From positions 38,240 to 102,239 of the forward strand of contig JAFNEO010000037.1 of assembly GCA_017886205.1 (NCBI GenBank): a stretch of 64,000 bases of DNA, in the 5' to 3' direction. The DNA is from Candidatus Aminicenantota bacterium (GTDB taxonomy: Bacteria; Acidobacteriota; Aminicenantia; Aminicenantales; UBA8522). The notes beneath the pieces were generated by a model. It was not told the origin of the DNA. It did no database searches and was given only the letters and a program-made list of their open reading frames with translations. The position numbers were made by a program, and so were the translations under genes. Positions 43,633 to 52,609 of this stretch are shown here, piece by piece. Within the stretch, counting starts at the first letter, position 1. Every line of letters begins with the position of its first letter.

Positions 43633-45204
43633 CTAGGTCTTCGCTTCGGCCCTTCGCAGGCTGGAGAATACGATATTCTTATTTTGGAGCCCCGTACCCA
43701 GCGATTTGTCGAGATAGGCCAACGTCATGTTGTATTCGATCAAGGCCCTGAGCTCGGCGCTTTTGGCGTCGGCCAGGTCTCTCTGGTATTGGAGAACGAC
43801 GTAGTTGGTCGTCAGGCCAACCTTGAGCTTTTTCTCCTCGGCCTCCAGCTTTTTCTCGGCGAGCTCCCGGGCTGCCCGGTAGCCCAGCACCCGCTTGAAG
43901 TTGATCTCCACGGCCCGAACCGCCGTCCGGATCTCCAGAAAGATCCGCTGCTCGAGGTTCTCCAGTTCGACCAGCGACTGCTCATAGCCGATCTTCGAGA
44001 CCTCGTACTGGGCACGGGACGTAAAGATCGACACCGGGACGCTGAGCTGAATCCCGAAGGACCAGTTTTCGTACCTCAGGCCCAGGGCATCGCTCAGGGC
44101 GGCACCGGCTCCGCCGGGGATTCTTCCGACGACGACTCCGGTCAAGGGGTTATTATCCAAATAGAGAAGCTCCGTCCCCGAGATGCCGGGGCTCCAATAG
44201 GATGTGTAGAGGTTCAGGTCGGGAAGGATCTGGTTCTTGGCGTGGGCGACATTGAGCTCCTTGTTCTTCAACCCGACCCGGGTGGCTTGGAGGTCCGGCC
44301 GCATGTCGAGGGCCGTCTTGAGGGCTTCGTCCAGGCTGACCGACCTGGACTCTTGGGTCGGCTCGTCCAAAGGCACGATCTGGACCAGGCCGCCTCCCTC
44401 CTCGGCCTCGATATTGATGATGGTCTTGAGGAGGTCCTCGCCATTGGTGACCGCGATCTCGGCCTGGAGGATGTCGGCCTCGCGCGTCGCCACCTCAGCC
44501 TCCGCGCTCAGCACTTCGATCGGCGCCACCATGCCGACCTCGACCTCCCTCTTGTTCTTGGACAGGAGGTCTCTGGCCAGGTCCAGGGACTGCTGCTTGA
44601 CCTTGAGGTTCTCGATGGCATAGATGAGGTTCCAGTAGGCCTGCTCCACGTTGAAGACCGTGTCCAGGAGCACGGACCGGAGCTGGCTCTCCGAGATATC
44701 CTTGTTGTTCTGGGAGATAATGATATCGCGCCGGCTCATTTTAGGTCCGAAGTTCCGGAGGAGAGGCTGGCTGAAGCTGAAGCTGAGCGTGCTCCCGTAG
44801 CGGGGGTTGATGGTCTGGAAGCTGCGGTTGGACTCACTCTTGTAGCCGCTGAGGGAGACCGAAACCGCCCCTCCGGAAGGGATCGCCTGCCAGACGGAAG
44901 CGGACAGGTCGTTGGACCGGCTGGTCACTTTTTCGGCGGCATCGATAAAAGAATAGGAGGCGGAGCTGTTGTCCTGGCGGCTGAACCCGAAGGACAGACG
45001 GGGAAGGAATTTTTCTTTGGCCCAGGCGACATAGGAATCGGCCAGCAGGGGATTCAAAACGGCCGACTGGATCCCGAGGTTATTCCTCAGAGCGATGAGG
45101 ATGCAATCCTGAAGGGAAAGAGACTTGCTGGATTCCTGGGCGGCGAGCGGTGTCAGCCCGATCCACAGGCTCGCCAGTATAAGGCGACCGGACATCTTGA
45201 TCAT
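43633..45204 (-). CDS. TolC-family outer-membrane efflux protein
   Basis: 523 residues from the ATG at 45204 (AAGGAGGTG upstream). Signal peptide LILASLWIGLTPLAAQ. The two repeated helical/barrel halves are visible: SLQDCILIALRNNLGIQ, FSFSQPLLRNFGP, AYWNLIYAIENLKVKQQSL and the second ALDMRPDLQATRVGLKN, VPVSIFTSRAQYEVSK, RTAVRAVEINFKRV. It forms the outer-membrane exit duct. The HlyD-type adaptor gene lies upstream by 85 bases, giving a two-gene export unit. The matching inner-membrane pump is not in the window. Confidence 0.9.
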   Translation of the reverse strand: MIKMSGRLILASLWIGLTPLAAQESSKSLSLQDCILIALRNNLGIQSAVLNPLLADSYVAWAKEKFLPRLSFGFSRQDNSSASYSFIDAAEKVTSRSNDLSASVWQAIPSGGAVSVSLSGYKSESNRSFQTINPRYGSTLSFSFSQPLLRNFGPKMSRRDIIISQNNKDISESQLRSVLLDTVFNVEQAYWNLIYAIENLKVKQQSLDLARDLLSKNKREVEVGMVAPIEVLSAEAEVATREADILQAEIAVTNGEDLLKTIINIEAEEGGGLVQIVPLDEPTQESRSVSLDEALKTALDMRPDLQATRVGLKNKELNVAHAKNQILPDLNLYTSYWSPGISGTELLYLDNNPLTGVVVGRIPGGAGAALSDALGLRYENWSFGIQLSVPVSIFTSRAQYEVSKIGYEQSLVELENLEQRIFLEIRTAVRAVEINFKRVLGYRAARELAEKKLEAEEKKLKVGLTTNYVVLQYQRDLADAKSAELRALIEYNMTLAYLDKSLGTGLQNKNIVFSSLRRAEAKT

Positions 45205-45289
45205 CCAACACCTCCTTGGTGGTCTGGCTATCAATAATCGTGTCAGAGTCGAAGGGTCGGCGGATCGTACGGCAGCAGCGGGATGAGGT

Positions 45290-46561
45290 TTACTTCAGGA
45301 CGAGGCGATCGCTATTTTTGAAGCTTTCATAGGACGAGACGATGACGCCCTCTCCCTCGCTCACCCCTTCGAGGACTTCGAGGACGTGAGAGGTCTGCCG
45401 CCCGGTCCTGATCTTCCTCTTGACCGCGCCCTTCCCGGTTTCATCCAGGACATAGACCCACTTGGCGCCGGATGATCGCACGAATTCCCCCTTGGCCAGG
45501 AGCAGCGCTTCGGCTTCATCGACAAGGTCCAGGCGGATATGGAGGGTCTGCCCACGCTTGAGCCCGGGCGGATGTTCACCCAGGAATTCGAGGTCCACCT
45601 CGAACTTCTCGTCGCGGACCTCCGGGTAGATCTTCTTGACGTCCACTTTGTAAGCCTGGCCGGCGAAGTCGAACTCCCCGACGTCCTTCGGCTTGACCTG
45701 GGCGATGAACTGCTCGTCGATGCTTGTCCTGATCTTGAACCCGTCCCACTGGTCGATCTGGCCCAGCCGGGCGCCGGGGGAGATGGACTCACCGACCGAG
45801 GCGGCGAGCGAGGTCAGCTGCCCGGAGACCGGCGCGACGACGGTGAGGTTTTCCTGTCTCTGTTTAACGATGTCCAGGTTTGCCTCCATGCGGTTCAAGG
45901 ACTCTTCGAGGGCCTCGATCTGGGCCTGCCGGAATTTCAGCTCGCTCTTCTGGCTTTCGACGGTCAGCTCCTTCTGTTTGCCCAGGTAATCAAACTGGTC
46001 TTTGGCCAGTTCATATTCGTGCCGAGAGATCAAGCTGTCCTTCTCGAGCTCCTTGTAGCGCTCGTAAACCCGGCGCTGCTGCTGCAACTTGTTCTCGATG
46101 TCGGTGAGCTGCTGGTTGAGTTGGAGCTTGAATTGCTCCATCGATAGGTGCGTGTTGCGGAGGTTGTTGCTCTGCTGGAAAAGCTCGGACTCCCGGAACA
46201 TCATGTCCATCAGGAGGTTGGTGTTGGTCAGCTGGAGGATCTGGTCTCCCTGTTTGACCATCGAACCGGCCTCCACGAAGACCTTGTCCACCCGGCCGCC
46301 CTCCACAGCGTCCAGGTAGACGATGTTAATCGGCAGGATCTTCCCGGTGACGGTAATGGTTTCTTTGAAATGGCCGCGCTTGATCGTCGAGATGAGGATC
46401 CTGTCTCTCTTGACGGTGTGGGTGGAAGGCGACGAGCTCTGGCGGCAGCTGGGAAGCAGGACCGGGAGAGAAGCGAGTGCGGCGGCGACGACCAGGAAAA
46501 GGGCCGCGCCTGTTGCCTTGGCCAAGACGGAACCCCGTCCTCGCTTGATAGTCGTCTTCAT
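45290..46561 (-). CDS. HlyD-family periplasmic efflux adaptor
   Basis: 423 residues. N-terminal membrane anchor (ALFLVVAAALASLPVLL), then the lipoyl/barrel-sandwich half VDKVFVEAGSMVKQGDQILQL. A long coiled coil follows (about 120-220: MEQFKLQLNQQLTDIENKLQ, QIEALEESLNRMEANL). The second half VVAPVSGQLTSLAASVGESISPGARLG and a beta-barrel follow. It links an inner-membrane pump to TolC. The coiled coil is long, as in MacA/HlyD-type adaptors. TTGACA and TTATCT form an upstream promoter. Confidence 0.88.
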   Translation of the reverse strand: MKTTIKRGRGSVLAKATGAALFLVVAAALASLPVLLPSCRQSSSPSTHTVKRDRILISTIKRGHFKETITVTGKILPINIVYLDAVEGGRVDKVFVEAGSMVKQGDQILQLTNTNLLMDMMFRESELFQQSNNLRNTHLSMEQFKLQLNQQLTDIENKLQQQRRVYERYKELEKDSLISRHEYELAKDQFDYLGKQKELTVESQKSELKFRQAQIEALEESLNRMEANLDIVKQRQENLTVVAPVSGQLTSLAASVGESISPGARLGQIDQWDGFKIRTSIDEQFIAQVKPKDVGEFDFAGQAYKVDVKKIYPEVRDEKFEVDLEFLGEHPPGLKRGQTLHIRLDLVDEAEALLLAKGEFVRSSGAKWVYVLDETGKGAVKRKIRTGRQTSHVLEVLEGVSEGEGVIVSSYESFKNSDRLVLK

Positions 46562-46643
46562 CCTATCGCTTCAGCCCTGTCCTGATCCTCCCGCCTCCGT
46601 CCCGTTGATTGGTTCGGGGAATGCCGGGTTAAATTCAAAAAAT

Positions 46644-46672
46644 AGATAAAACGAAAACCATTCGGATGTCAA
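46644..46672 (-). promoter_or_regulatory. Promoter for the HlyD-TolC pair
   Basis: Minus strand: TTGACA (46672-46667), 17-base spacer, TTATCT (46649-46644). The -35 overlaps the stop of the upstream beta-CASP gene. Start would be near 46637, leaving a leader of about 76 bases. Confidence 0.55.
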
Positions 46673-48084
46673 GAATTTCCGGAAAATTTTAGCTCGTAGA
46701 GGTCCCTGTAGCCGGGGACGCTGACGTCAAACCCCTTTTTTTCGCGGAGTGACTCGGCCAGGCCAAGGGCGACCTCTTTTTCACCGTGGATTAAAAAGAG
46801 GACCGGGAGCGGCGGCCGGAAATGGCCGAGCCAGCTGAGAAGGCCGGTCCGGTCCGCATGGCCGGAAAAACCGTGGATCTGTTCAACCCGGGCTTTCAGG
46901 GGACGAGGCTGGCCGAAGATCCGGACCTCGGGAGGCCGGGCGATAATCTGGCGGCCGAGCGTGCCGGCGGCCTGATACCCGACGAACAGGATGGTGGATT
47001 CGGGCCGCGATACGTTGTGGACAAGATGATGCTTGATCCGGCCGCCGGTGCACATGCCCGATCCGGCCATGATGACGGCGGGACGGCGCAGGCCGTTGAG
47101 GGCCCTGGATTCTTCCTGGGTGCGGACATAGCGCAGGCCGGCGAATTGAAAGGGCGACTGGCCGGATCGGAAGAGATTGATCGTCTCCTCGTCCAGGCAT
47201 TCCGGGTGGCGCAGGAAGACATCGGTGACGTCGGTCGCCATCGGACTGTCCAGAAAGACGGGAAGACGCGGGATGCGGCCCCGACGGATGAGCCGGCTGA
47301 GGTGGAACATCATCTCCTGGGCGCGCTCCACGGCGAAGACGGGGATGACGACGTTTCCCCCGGCCGAGGCGGTTTCTTTGATGATCCGGCCGAGCATGGT
47401 CTCGGTATCGGCGGGGTCTTCGTGGTCTCGGTCCCCATAGGTCGATTCCATGACTACGGTCTGGGCCTGCTTGAAGACCTCGGGATTGCGGATGAGGGGT
47501 TTGTTCCATTGCCCAAGGTCGCCGCTGAAGACCGCCCGAAAAGAGCCCTTCCCTTCCCGGGCTGAGAGCTCGATCATGGCCGAGCCGAGGATATGGCCGG
47601 CCTCGCGAAACCGGACCGATACACCCTTTTTCAGAGCGATCCTCTTTTCGTAGGGCACGCGCTTGACCAGAGTGTTTACTTTTTCGGCCTCGGCCGCCGT
47701 GTAAAGCGGGATTTCGGGATGGCGGGATAGACGGCCCTCTTTTTGGTGGCGTTTTTTCTTTTGGGCGGCGTCCTCTTCCTGAATCTGGGCGGAGTCGAGG
47801 AGCACAATCGGGAGGAGGTCGGCGCTGGCCGGAGTAGTCAAGATCTTGTTCCGGAACCCCTCGCGAACGAGCTTGGGGAGAAGGCCGGAATGGTCGAGAT
47901 GGACATGGGTGAGGAGGACGAAATCGAGCGATCCAGGCGGGACGGGGAAGGGCGCCCAATTCCTCTCGAGATAGGCCCTCTCCTGATACAGGCCGCAGTC
48001 GACGAGCAGCCGGAGGCCGGCCGCCTCGACGAGATAGCAGGAACCGGTGACCTGCTGGCTGGCGCCGAGGAACTGGACTTTCAA
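46669..48084 (-). CDS. Metallo-beta-lactamase/beta-CASP ribonuclease-like protein
   Basis: 471 residues. The metal site HVHLDHSG (60-67) and its fourth and fifth motifs (GHILGSAMIELS, SVESTYGDRDHE-like) are present. The beta-CASP insertion follows (VVIPVFAVERAQEMM, PVFLDSPMATDVTDVF), then the RNA-specificity end GRIKHHLVHN, FVGYQAAGTLGRQI and GFSGHADRTGLLSWLG. It is expected to be an RNA exo/endonuclease of the CPSF73-like/RNase J-related type. TTG start at 48084 with GGAAGG upstream. It precedes the HlyD gene. Confidence 0.9.
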   Translation of the reverse strand: MKVQFLGASQQVTGSCYLVEAAGLRLLVDCGLYQERAYLERNWAPFPVPPGSLDFVLLTHVHLDHSGLLPKLVREGFRNKILTTPASADLLPIVLLDSAQIQEEDAAQKKKRHQKEGRLSRHPEIPLYTAAEAEKVNTLVKRVPYEKRIALKKGVSVRFREAGHILGSAMIELSAREGKGSFRAVFSGDLGQWNKPLIRNPEVFKQAQTVVMESTYGDRDHEDPADTETMLGRIIKETASAGGNVVIPVFAVERAQEMMFHLSRLIRRGRIPRLPVFLDSPMATDVTDVFLRHPECLDEETINLFRSGQSPFQFAGLRYVRTQEESRALNGLRRPAVIMAGSGMCTGGRIKHHLVHNVSRPESTILFVGYQAAGTLGRQIIARPPEVRIFGQPRPLKARVEQIHGFSGHADRTGLLSWLGHFRPPLPVLFLIHGEKEVALGLAESLREKKGFDVSVPGYRDLYELKFSGNS

Positions 48085-48138
48085 ACTCTGAGCCTTCCCG
48101 ATCGACCTTTAGGGAGGCTCAGTGTAGCAGTTTTTGTT

Positions 48139-48948
48139 TCAGCGGGTCAAACGAATAGAGCCGTTGACCGTCTCGAGGGAGATCAGCGGCCCTCCCTGGC
48201 CGATTTGCCCACGGAGATGATGCCGCGATTTTTCCAGCGACTGGAGGGTAACCGGGAAGTCGAAGGAGATGCTGCCATTAACCGTCTCGGCATCCAGGGT
48301 GCCGTTGATCTCTTGGGTCGCGCTCAAGCGCAGCGTGATGCTGCCGTTGGTTGTCTCGGCTCTGACCCCGGCCTCGATCTTCGTCAGCTCGAGCGTGATG
48401 CTGCCATTTGTCGCATGGGCGTCGATAGGACCGTTGACATTTATGGCCTTCACATCGCCGTTGGTCGTCTCGAGCGCCAGGTCTCCGGAGGCGTTCTCGA
48501 CATGGACTCGGCCGTTGGTCGTCTCGGCCGAGACTCGGCCGAACGGGCCGGTGATGTTGACGCCGCCGTTGACATTGCTGAGCTCGCCAAGATTGACCCC
48601 TTCCGGCACTTTGATGTCATAGTCCACGCTCACGCCTGTGTTCTCGTGCTTCGGATAGACAGTATCGACCGACACGGAATCCGCGGCGGCGCTGACCTCG
48701 ATCTTCACTTTTTGGAGGTTCTCCGCCTCCTTATTCGTCTTTTTTAGCGCCTTGATCTCCACCTTGTCTTCTTTCCAGGTGCTGACCCTCACTTCGCCGT
48801 TAACGTTCTTCAGGTTGAACGTTCCTTGAGAACTCAGGGGAAGGACCTTTTGGAATTCCTCCTGATGTTCGGCCTCAGGTGTCAGGCCCATGAAAAACAG
48901 GGCGAAAAACACGACCAGAACCAGGATGAGGAAATTCTTAAACTGCAT
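48139..48948 (-). CDS. DUF4097-family beta-strand repeat protein, exported
   Basis: 269 residues. Signal peptide or anchor FLILVLVVFFALFFMG. The rest is a parallel beta-stack with repeated units ending TTNGxV or TVNGSI (VSAETTNGRVHVENASG, LALETTNGDVKAINVNG, RAETTNGSITLRLSA). These match DUF4097 adhesin-like beta-helix repeats. ATG at 48948 has GGAGGT. Function is unknown; it may be a surface adhesin or a sensor of envelope stress. Confidence 0.85.
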   Translation of the reverse strand: MQFKNFLILVLVVFFALFFMGLTPEAEHQEEFQKVLPLSSQGTFNLKNVNGEVRVSTWKEDKVEIKALKKTNKEAENLQKVKIEVSAAADSVSVDTVYPKHENTGVSVDYDIKVPEGVNLGELSNVNGGVNITGPFGRVSAETTNGRVHVENASGDLALETTNGDVKAINVNGPIDAHATNGSITLELTKIEAGVRAETTNGSITLRLSATQEINGTLDAETVNGSISFDFPVTLQSLEKSRHHLRGQIGQGGPLISLETVNGSIRLTR

Positions 48949-49012
48949 TCTTAGACCTCCGTACTCGTGGCTTTCCTATTCGATAGACGCAATCTCTGTG
49001 AAAAAGGTTGCC

Positions 49013-49885
49013 TCAGGTCGGCGGCCGGTACGCTTTCAGGAAATGGTATTCCGTGGCGAAGGCCAGGACGCCCGTCCAGAGCCTCACTAGGAAATAGGCC
49101 TGCTGCCAGAGAAAAAGGACGATCGGCCCGAGACCGGCCTTGGGAAGGGCCTTGGCCACTGCGAGATACACCAGGGTCGAGAAAACGAATAGGAGGCCGA
49201 CGATCACAAAAAGGGCCCAGGCCCTGAAAAAGCGCCTTCCGAGAAACCTGAAATTCCGGAGCGTCGCCCGGACCGCCTTGCGGCTGTCGTCCGCAACGAG
49301 GGCGACCTTAACATAGTCGAAGAACATCTTGACGATCGAAAAGAGAAGCAGGAAGACGACGAGGCGCAGAGAGGACGAAATCAAGGTCGTCCATTGGGTG
49401 GAAGCTCCCTTGGACCAGACTCGGAAGGGGATGGAGACGAATCGCCCGAGGATACCCAGAACAAGGAAATAGCCGACGAGAGAGAGGAGGAAGACGCGGA
49501 AAAACCGGCCAAAGTACCGGCCGCAGTCGCCGAAGAAATCCCGGAGTGTCACTTTCTCCTCAGCGGCCGCGATCCGGCCGATGATACCCCCGTTGAGGAA
49601 GGCCAGCAGAACCAGGAACAGAAGGGATGTCCCCAGAAGCCAGCCGATAACGAGCGGCGGCAACTCCTGGTATTTATAGACGAGATCCCCGATCCAAAGC
49701 ATGTCCACTCCGGCGAAGAGCTTTTCGCCCAGTAGCGATCGGGAGAAATGGCTCTGGAGAAGGACATAGAATGGCGCCACGACGAAGAGCGCAAACAATA
49801 AATAGACCGGCCACAGGAAAGCGAGGAGCTTCCCCTTTCGAGCCGTCGTCGCCAAACCCTGACTGAATATCTTGACAATCCCCAT
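49013..49885 (-). CDS. Multi-pass membrane protein of unknown function
   Basis: 290 residues with about six TM segments (LLAFLWPVYLLFALFVVAPFYVLL, LLGTSLLFLVLLAFLNGGIIG, FFRVFLLSLVGYFLVLGILG). The loop YVKVALVADDSRKAVRATLRNFRFL is typical of DUF4013/glycerophosphoryl-phosphodiesterase-type membrane domains seen in large polytopic proteins. No enzymatic motif. AGGAGGA before ATG at 49885. Follows the M1 peptidase with 10 bases between, so co-transcription is likely. Confidence 0.7.
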   Translation of the reverse strand: MGIVKIFSQGLATTARKGKLLAFLWPVYLLFALFVVAPFYVLLQSHFSRSLLGEKLFAGVDMLWIGDLVYKYQELPPLVIGWLLGTSLLFLVLLAFLNGGIIGRIAAAEEKVTLRDFFGDCGRYFGRFFRVFLLSLVGYFLVLGILGRFVSIPFRVWSKGASTQWTTLISSSLRLVVFLLLFSIVKMFFDYVKVALVADDSRKAVRATLRNFRFLGRRFFRAWALFVIVGLLFVFSTLVYLAVAKALPKAGLGPIVLFLWQQAYFLVRLWTGVLAFATEYHFLKAYRPPT

Positions 49886-49895
49886 GGTCTTCCTC

Positions 49896-52019
49896 CTAGC
49901 TCAGAGCGCTGAGATAGTGAAGGGAGTTCTGGACCCAGAAGAGCAGCCGGGAGACCAGCCGGATGACGCCGCTCCTCCCAGCTTTGGTCTTCAGGCTGTT
50001 ATTGGAGATGTTGGAATCGATAAGCCAGATGAGGTCCGGGTCGACCTCGGCGAATTTTGCCTTGGCCGGCTTTTCGAATTGGAAGCTCTCCCAGCGGTCC
50101 CGGCCGTCCCAATGTCGCACCTCTTCGCTCCCGTCCTCAAAAACGACGCGCAGCTTAACCCTGGCCTCTCCTCCGAGCACGGCCTCGCCGAAGCGGCGGA
50201 CCGTGACATCGGTGAAGTAGGTTTTCTGGCCCTCTTTTTTGTCTTGATCCGCTTTTTCCCCTTTTGCGACGTCTTTCTGTTTGACCTCTTCTTTTCTCCC
50301 CTCAACGTCAAAGACTCCGAGATATAGGTCTTTTTTCTCCTCGGTCCGGAGTCGAGAAACCCCATAATCGAAATTGTGAGTAGCGAAAAAGAACTGCTCG
50401 AAAAACCAGGTCAGGTCCTGCCCGCTGACTTCGTTGACGACGTTGATGAAGTCCTGGGTTTGGGGGTGCCGGAAGCGGAAGCGCATCTGGAAGGCCCTCA
50501 TGACCCGGAGCATGGCGGCTTCGCCCAGAAACCGTTCCAGTGTGTTCAAGCAGGTCGAGGCTCGCATATAGACGTTCATCGCGTAGCTCATCCGGCTCGA
50601 AAAAAGCCAGGACGGCGTCGTGACCGGGTCGCGTTCGGCGATCATGATGGCTGCCACGCGGCCGAACTCGTAATCGAAATTTCTGGGAAAGTTGATGAGC
50701 CAGGTCAGCGGCCAGCCGAAGAGCGAGGCCGATAGCATCCCCGGGCCGTACGCTTTGCCCTGTACTCTTCCTGTGGAGTAGGTATTAATTCCCTCATCAA
50801 GCCACGCTTCCTCGAACTCGTTGTTGGCTGCCAGTCCGTACCAGTAGCCGTGGCCGAACTCGTGGATGATGACGCCCTCGGGCGAATGGACCTTCTTGTC
50901 TGTCAGCACTCCTGTCCCCGCCGTGAACAGCGTCGGGTATTCCATCCCTCCGCTTCCCGTCCGGAAGGGTGGATCGACCATGGTGATGGTCTCGTAAGGA
51001 TAGGGCCCGAACCACAGCCCGTAGTATTTGAGGGCCGCGCGCAGTGCCTTGAAATGGCGCTCGGTCTGGGCCTTGTGTTCGGATCCGATAAGAAGGATCA
51101 TCTTCACGTCGGGGAGCTTCAGCTCCTCAGCTGGGAGACCGAGCTTGGTCGATAGGTCGGCGTATTCCTGGCCGGTAACATCTTGAGCGGCTACGAAATC
51201 GTGTTCCACCTTGATAAAGTCGGGGTCGGCCGTCCAGGCGAAGTCATGGATCCGGGCCTGCTCAAATGTGTAGGTCACTGTCTTTCCGTCCGTTGAGGAT
51301 ACGGCGCTCATCTGCTTCCCCGAGGCCCCGACTACAAAGGCCGCGGGAACGGTGATCTGGACGGTGAAGTCGGCGAAATCGGCGAAGAACTCGCTGTTCA
51401 TATGATATTGATGGCAGTTCCAGCCCTTGCCTTCTTCGTAAACGCCGGGCTTGGGGAACCACTGGGCGATGAAGTAAGATTCCTGATAGTAGCCGGAGCG
51501 GGCGATTGTCCGCGGGATCTTGGATTCGAATTCGACCTCGAGGCGGACTTCCTCCCCGGGCTTGACAGCCGCCGGAAAGCGGACGCGGGCGACTGTCCGG
51601 TCTTCAGGATGGGCGGGGAGGTCGGGGATCATGAACTCGAGTGTCGGCCGGAGGTCGGTCCCGTCGGACAGAGTGATCCGGGTGAGGTCGATCCAGCCCC
51701 AGCTGCCTTCTTCCTCGGCGCTTCGCCCCAAAGCCCCTTCCTCCCGGGATTCTTCCAGCATGGCGCTCCTCTCGTTCTTGAAGGCATTCCAGTAGAGATG
51801 AAACCACATGTCGGTGACCTCGTCCTGGGTTTGGTTTCGCCAGATGATCCCTTCCCTGCCGCGGAGCATCTTGCCGGCGTTGTCGAGCTCGACCGAGATC
51901 TCGTAGCGAAGGGGACTCCCCTTCTCCGCCGGCTGGGTCTCTTGCGCCCCTATGAGCGGTGACGCCAAGAGGAATGCGATGCCGAGAGCCAGACACGAAG
52001 GCGATGTTATCTTTCTCAT
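49896..52019 (-). CDS. M1-family metallopeptidase, secreted
   Basis: 707 residues with signal peptide (CLALGIAFLLASPLIGA). The zinc site is HEFGH (386-390) with Glu409 in AWLDEG, the standard HExxH-x18-E spacing. The exopeptidase motif is SGGMEYP in place of the usual GxMEN. N-terminal beta domain contains MWFHLYWNAFKNERS. C-terminal helical domain to about 600, then a Lys/Asp-rich tail. It probably trims peptides in the periplasm or outside. AGGAGGG precedes ATG at 52019. It follows the small membrane protein gene. Confidence 0.88.
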   Translation of the reverse strand: MRKITSPSCLALGIAFLLASPLIGAQETQPAEKGSPLRYEISVELDNAGKMLRGREGIIWRNQTQDEVTDMWFHLYWNAFKNERSAMLEESREEGALGRSAEEEGSWGWIDLTRITLSDGTDLRPTLEFMIPDLPAHPEDRTVARVRFPAAVKPGEEVRLEVEFESKIPRTIARSGYYQESYFIAQWFPKPGVYEEGKGWNCHQYHMNSEFFADFADFTVQITVPAAFVVGASGKQMSAVSSTDGKTVTYTFEQARIHDFAWTADPDFIKVEHDFVAAQDVTGQEYADLSTKLGLPAEELKLPDVKMILLIGSEHKAQTERHFKALRAALKYYGLWFGPYPYETITMVDPPFRTGSGGMEYPTLFTAGTGVLTDKKVHSPEGVIIHEFGHGYWYGLAANNEFEEAWLDEGINTYSTGRVQGKAYGPGMLSASLFGWPLTWLINFPRNFDYEFGRVAAIMIAERDPVTTPSWLFSSRMSYAMNVYMRASTCLNTLERFLGEAAMLRVMRAFQMRFRFRHPQTQDFINVVNEVSGQDLTWFFEQFFFATHNFDYGVSRLRTEEKKDLYLGVFDVEGRKEEVKQKDVAKGEKADQDKKEGQKTYFTDVTVRRFGEAVLGGEARVKLRVVFEDGSEEVRHWDGRDRWESFQFEKPAKAKFAEVDPDLIWLIDSNISNNSLKTKAGRSGVIRLVSRLLFWVQNSLHYLSALS

Positions 52020-52029
52020 AAAATCCCTC

Positions 52030-52506
52030 CTATATGCCTTGCTGGGGGAACCTCTCCCTGGCGAGGTCCTGCCAGACGCTGAGCCGGGGGAAATACATGA
52101 ATTCGAGAAAGAGAGAGACGAACAGGAGAATATAGAAATCCCGGGTGAAGCCGGTCAGGAGAAATAGGACGAACCCAAGCAAGGCCGGAAGCTCTCCCAG
52201 GGCTGATGTGATGACCGCAGTCCGGCTCAGGCGCAGGATCAGAAGGTGAAGGTCCTCTCCGGGCGTCACTTTGGGCAGGGTCCGGCCGGCAAGGCGGACC
52301 AAGACGACTGCCCCGATCGCAGCGCCGAAAAAAAGGTAGCGCAGGGTCTGGTTACGAAGTCCGGAGACGAGAAGACCCGGAAACGGCCTGAGCTGGGACC
52401 TGATGAGCTCGACCATGAATGCATACAAGAAAAGGCTGGCCACCAGGGCCCCGTTGGTAATGATGGTCGTCCGGAAAACCCTTTTGAGGTCAGAGGTGGG
52501 CTCCAT
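52030..52506 (-). CDS. Small multi-pass membrane protein of unknown function
   Basis: 158 residues from ATG 52506 (GTG at 52521 would add five residues). Four TM segments (TTIITNGALVASLFLYAFMVEL, YLFFGAAIGAVVLVRLAG, ALGELPALLGFVLFLLTGF, YILLFVSLFLEFMYFP). Not recognised. Immediately upstream of the M1 peptidase gene, so possibly a partner or an assembly factor, inferred from position. Confidence 0.65.
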   Translation of the reverse strand: MEPTSDLKRVFRTTIITNGALVASLFLYAFMVELIRSQLRPFPGLLVSGLRNQTLRYLFFGAAIGAVVLVRLAGRTLPKVTPGEDLHLLILRLSRTAVITSALGELPALLGFVLFLLTGFTRDFYILLFVSLFLEFMYFPRLSVWQDLARERFPQQGI

Positions 52507-52609
52507 GGCTTTGGCTTTCACCTCATATTACGTCTGATTTGGCCAGAAGGTTCGTCATCATCATGTCAGAATCCTCCTCTTCATCAGGGCCTGTCCGATT
52601 CGTTCTTGT

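Noticed and set aside
43684-45237. 517-codon plus-strand frame antisense to the TolC gene
   Set aside because: TolC on the other strand has signal peptide, motifs and Shine-Dalgarno; no domain is visible in the antisense frame.
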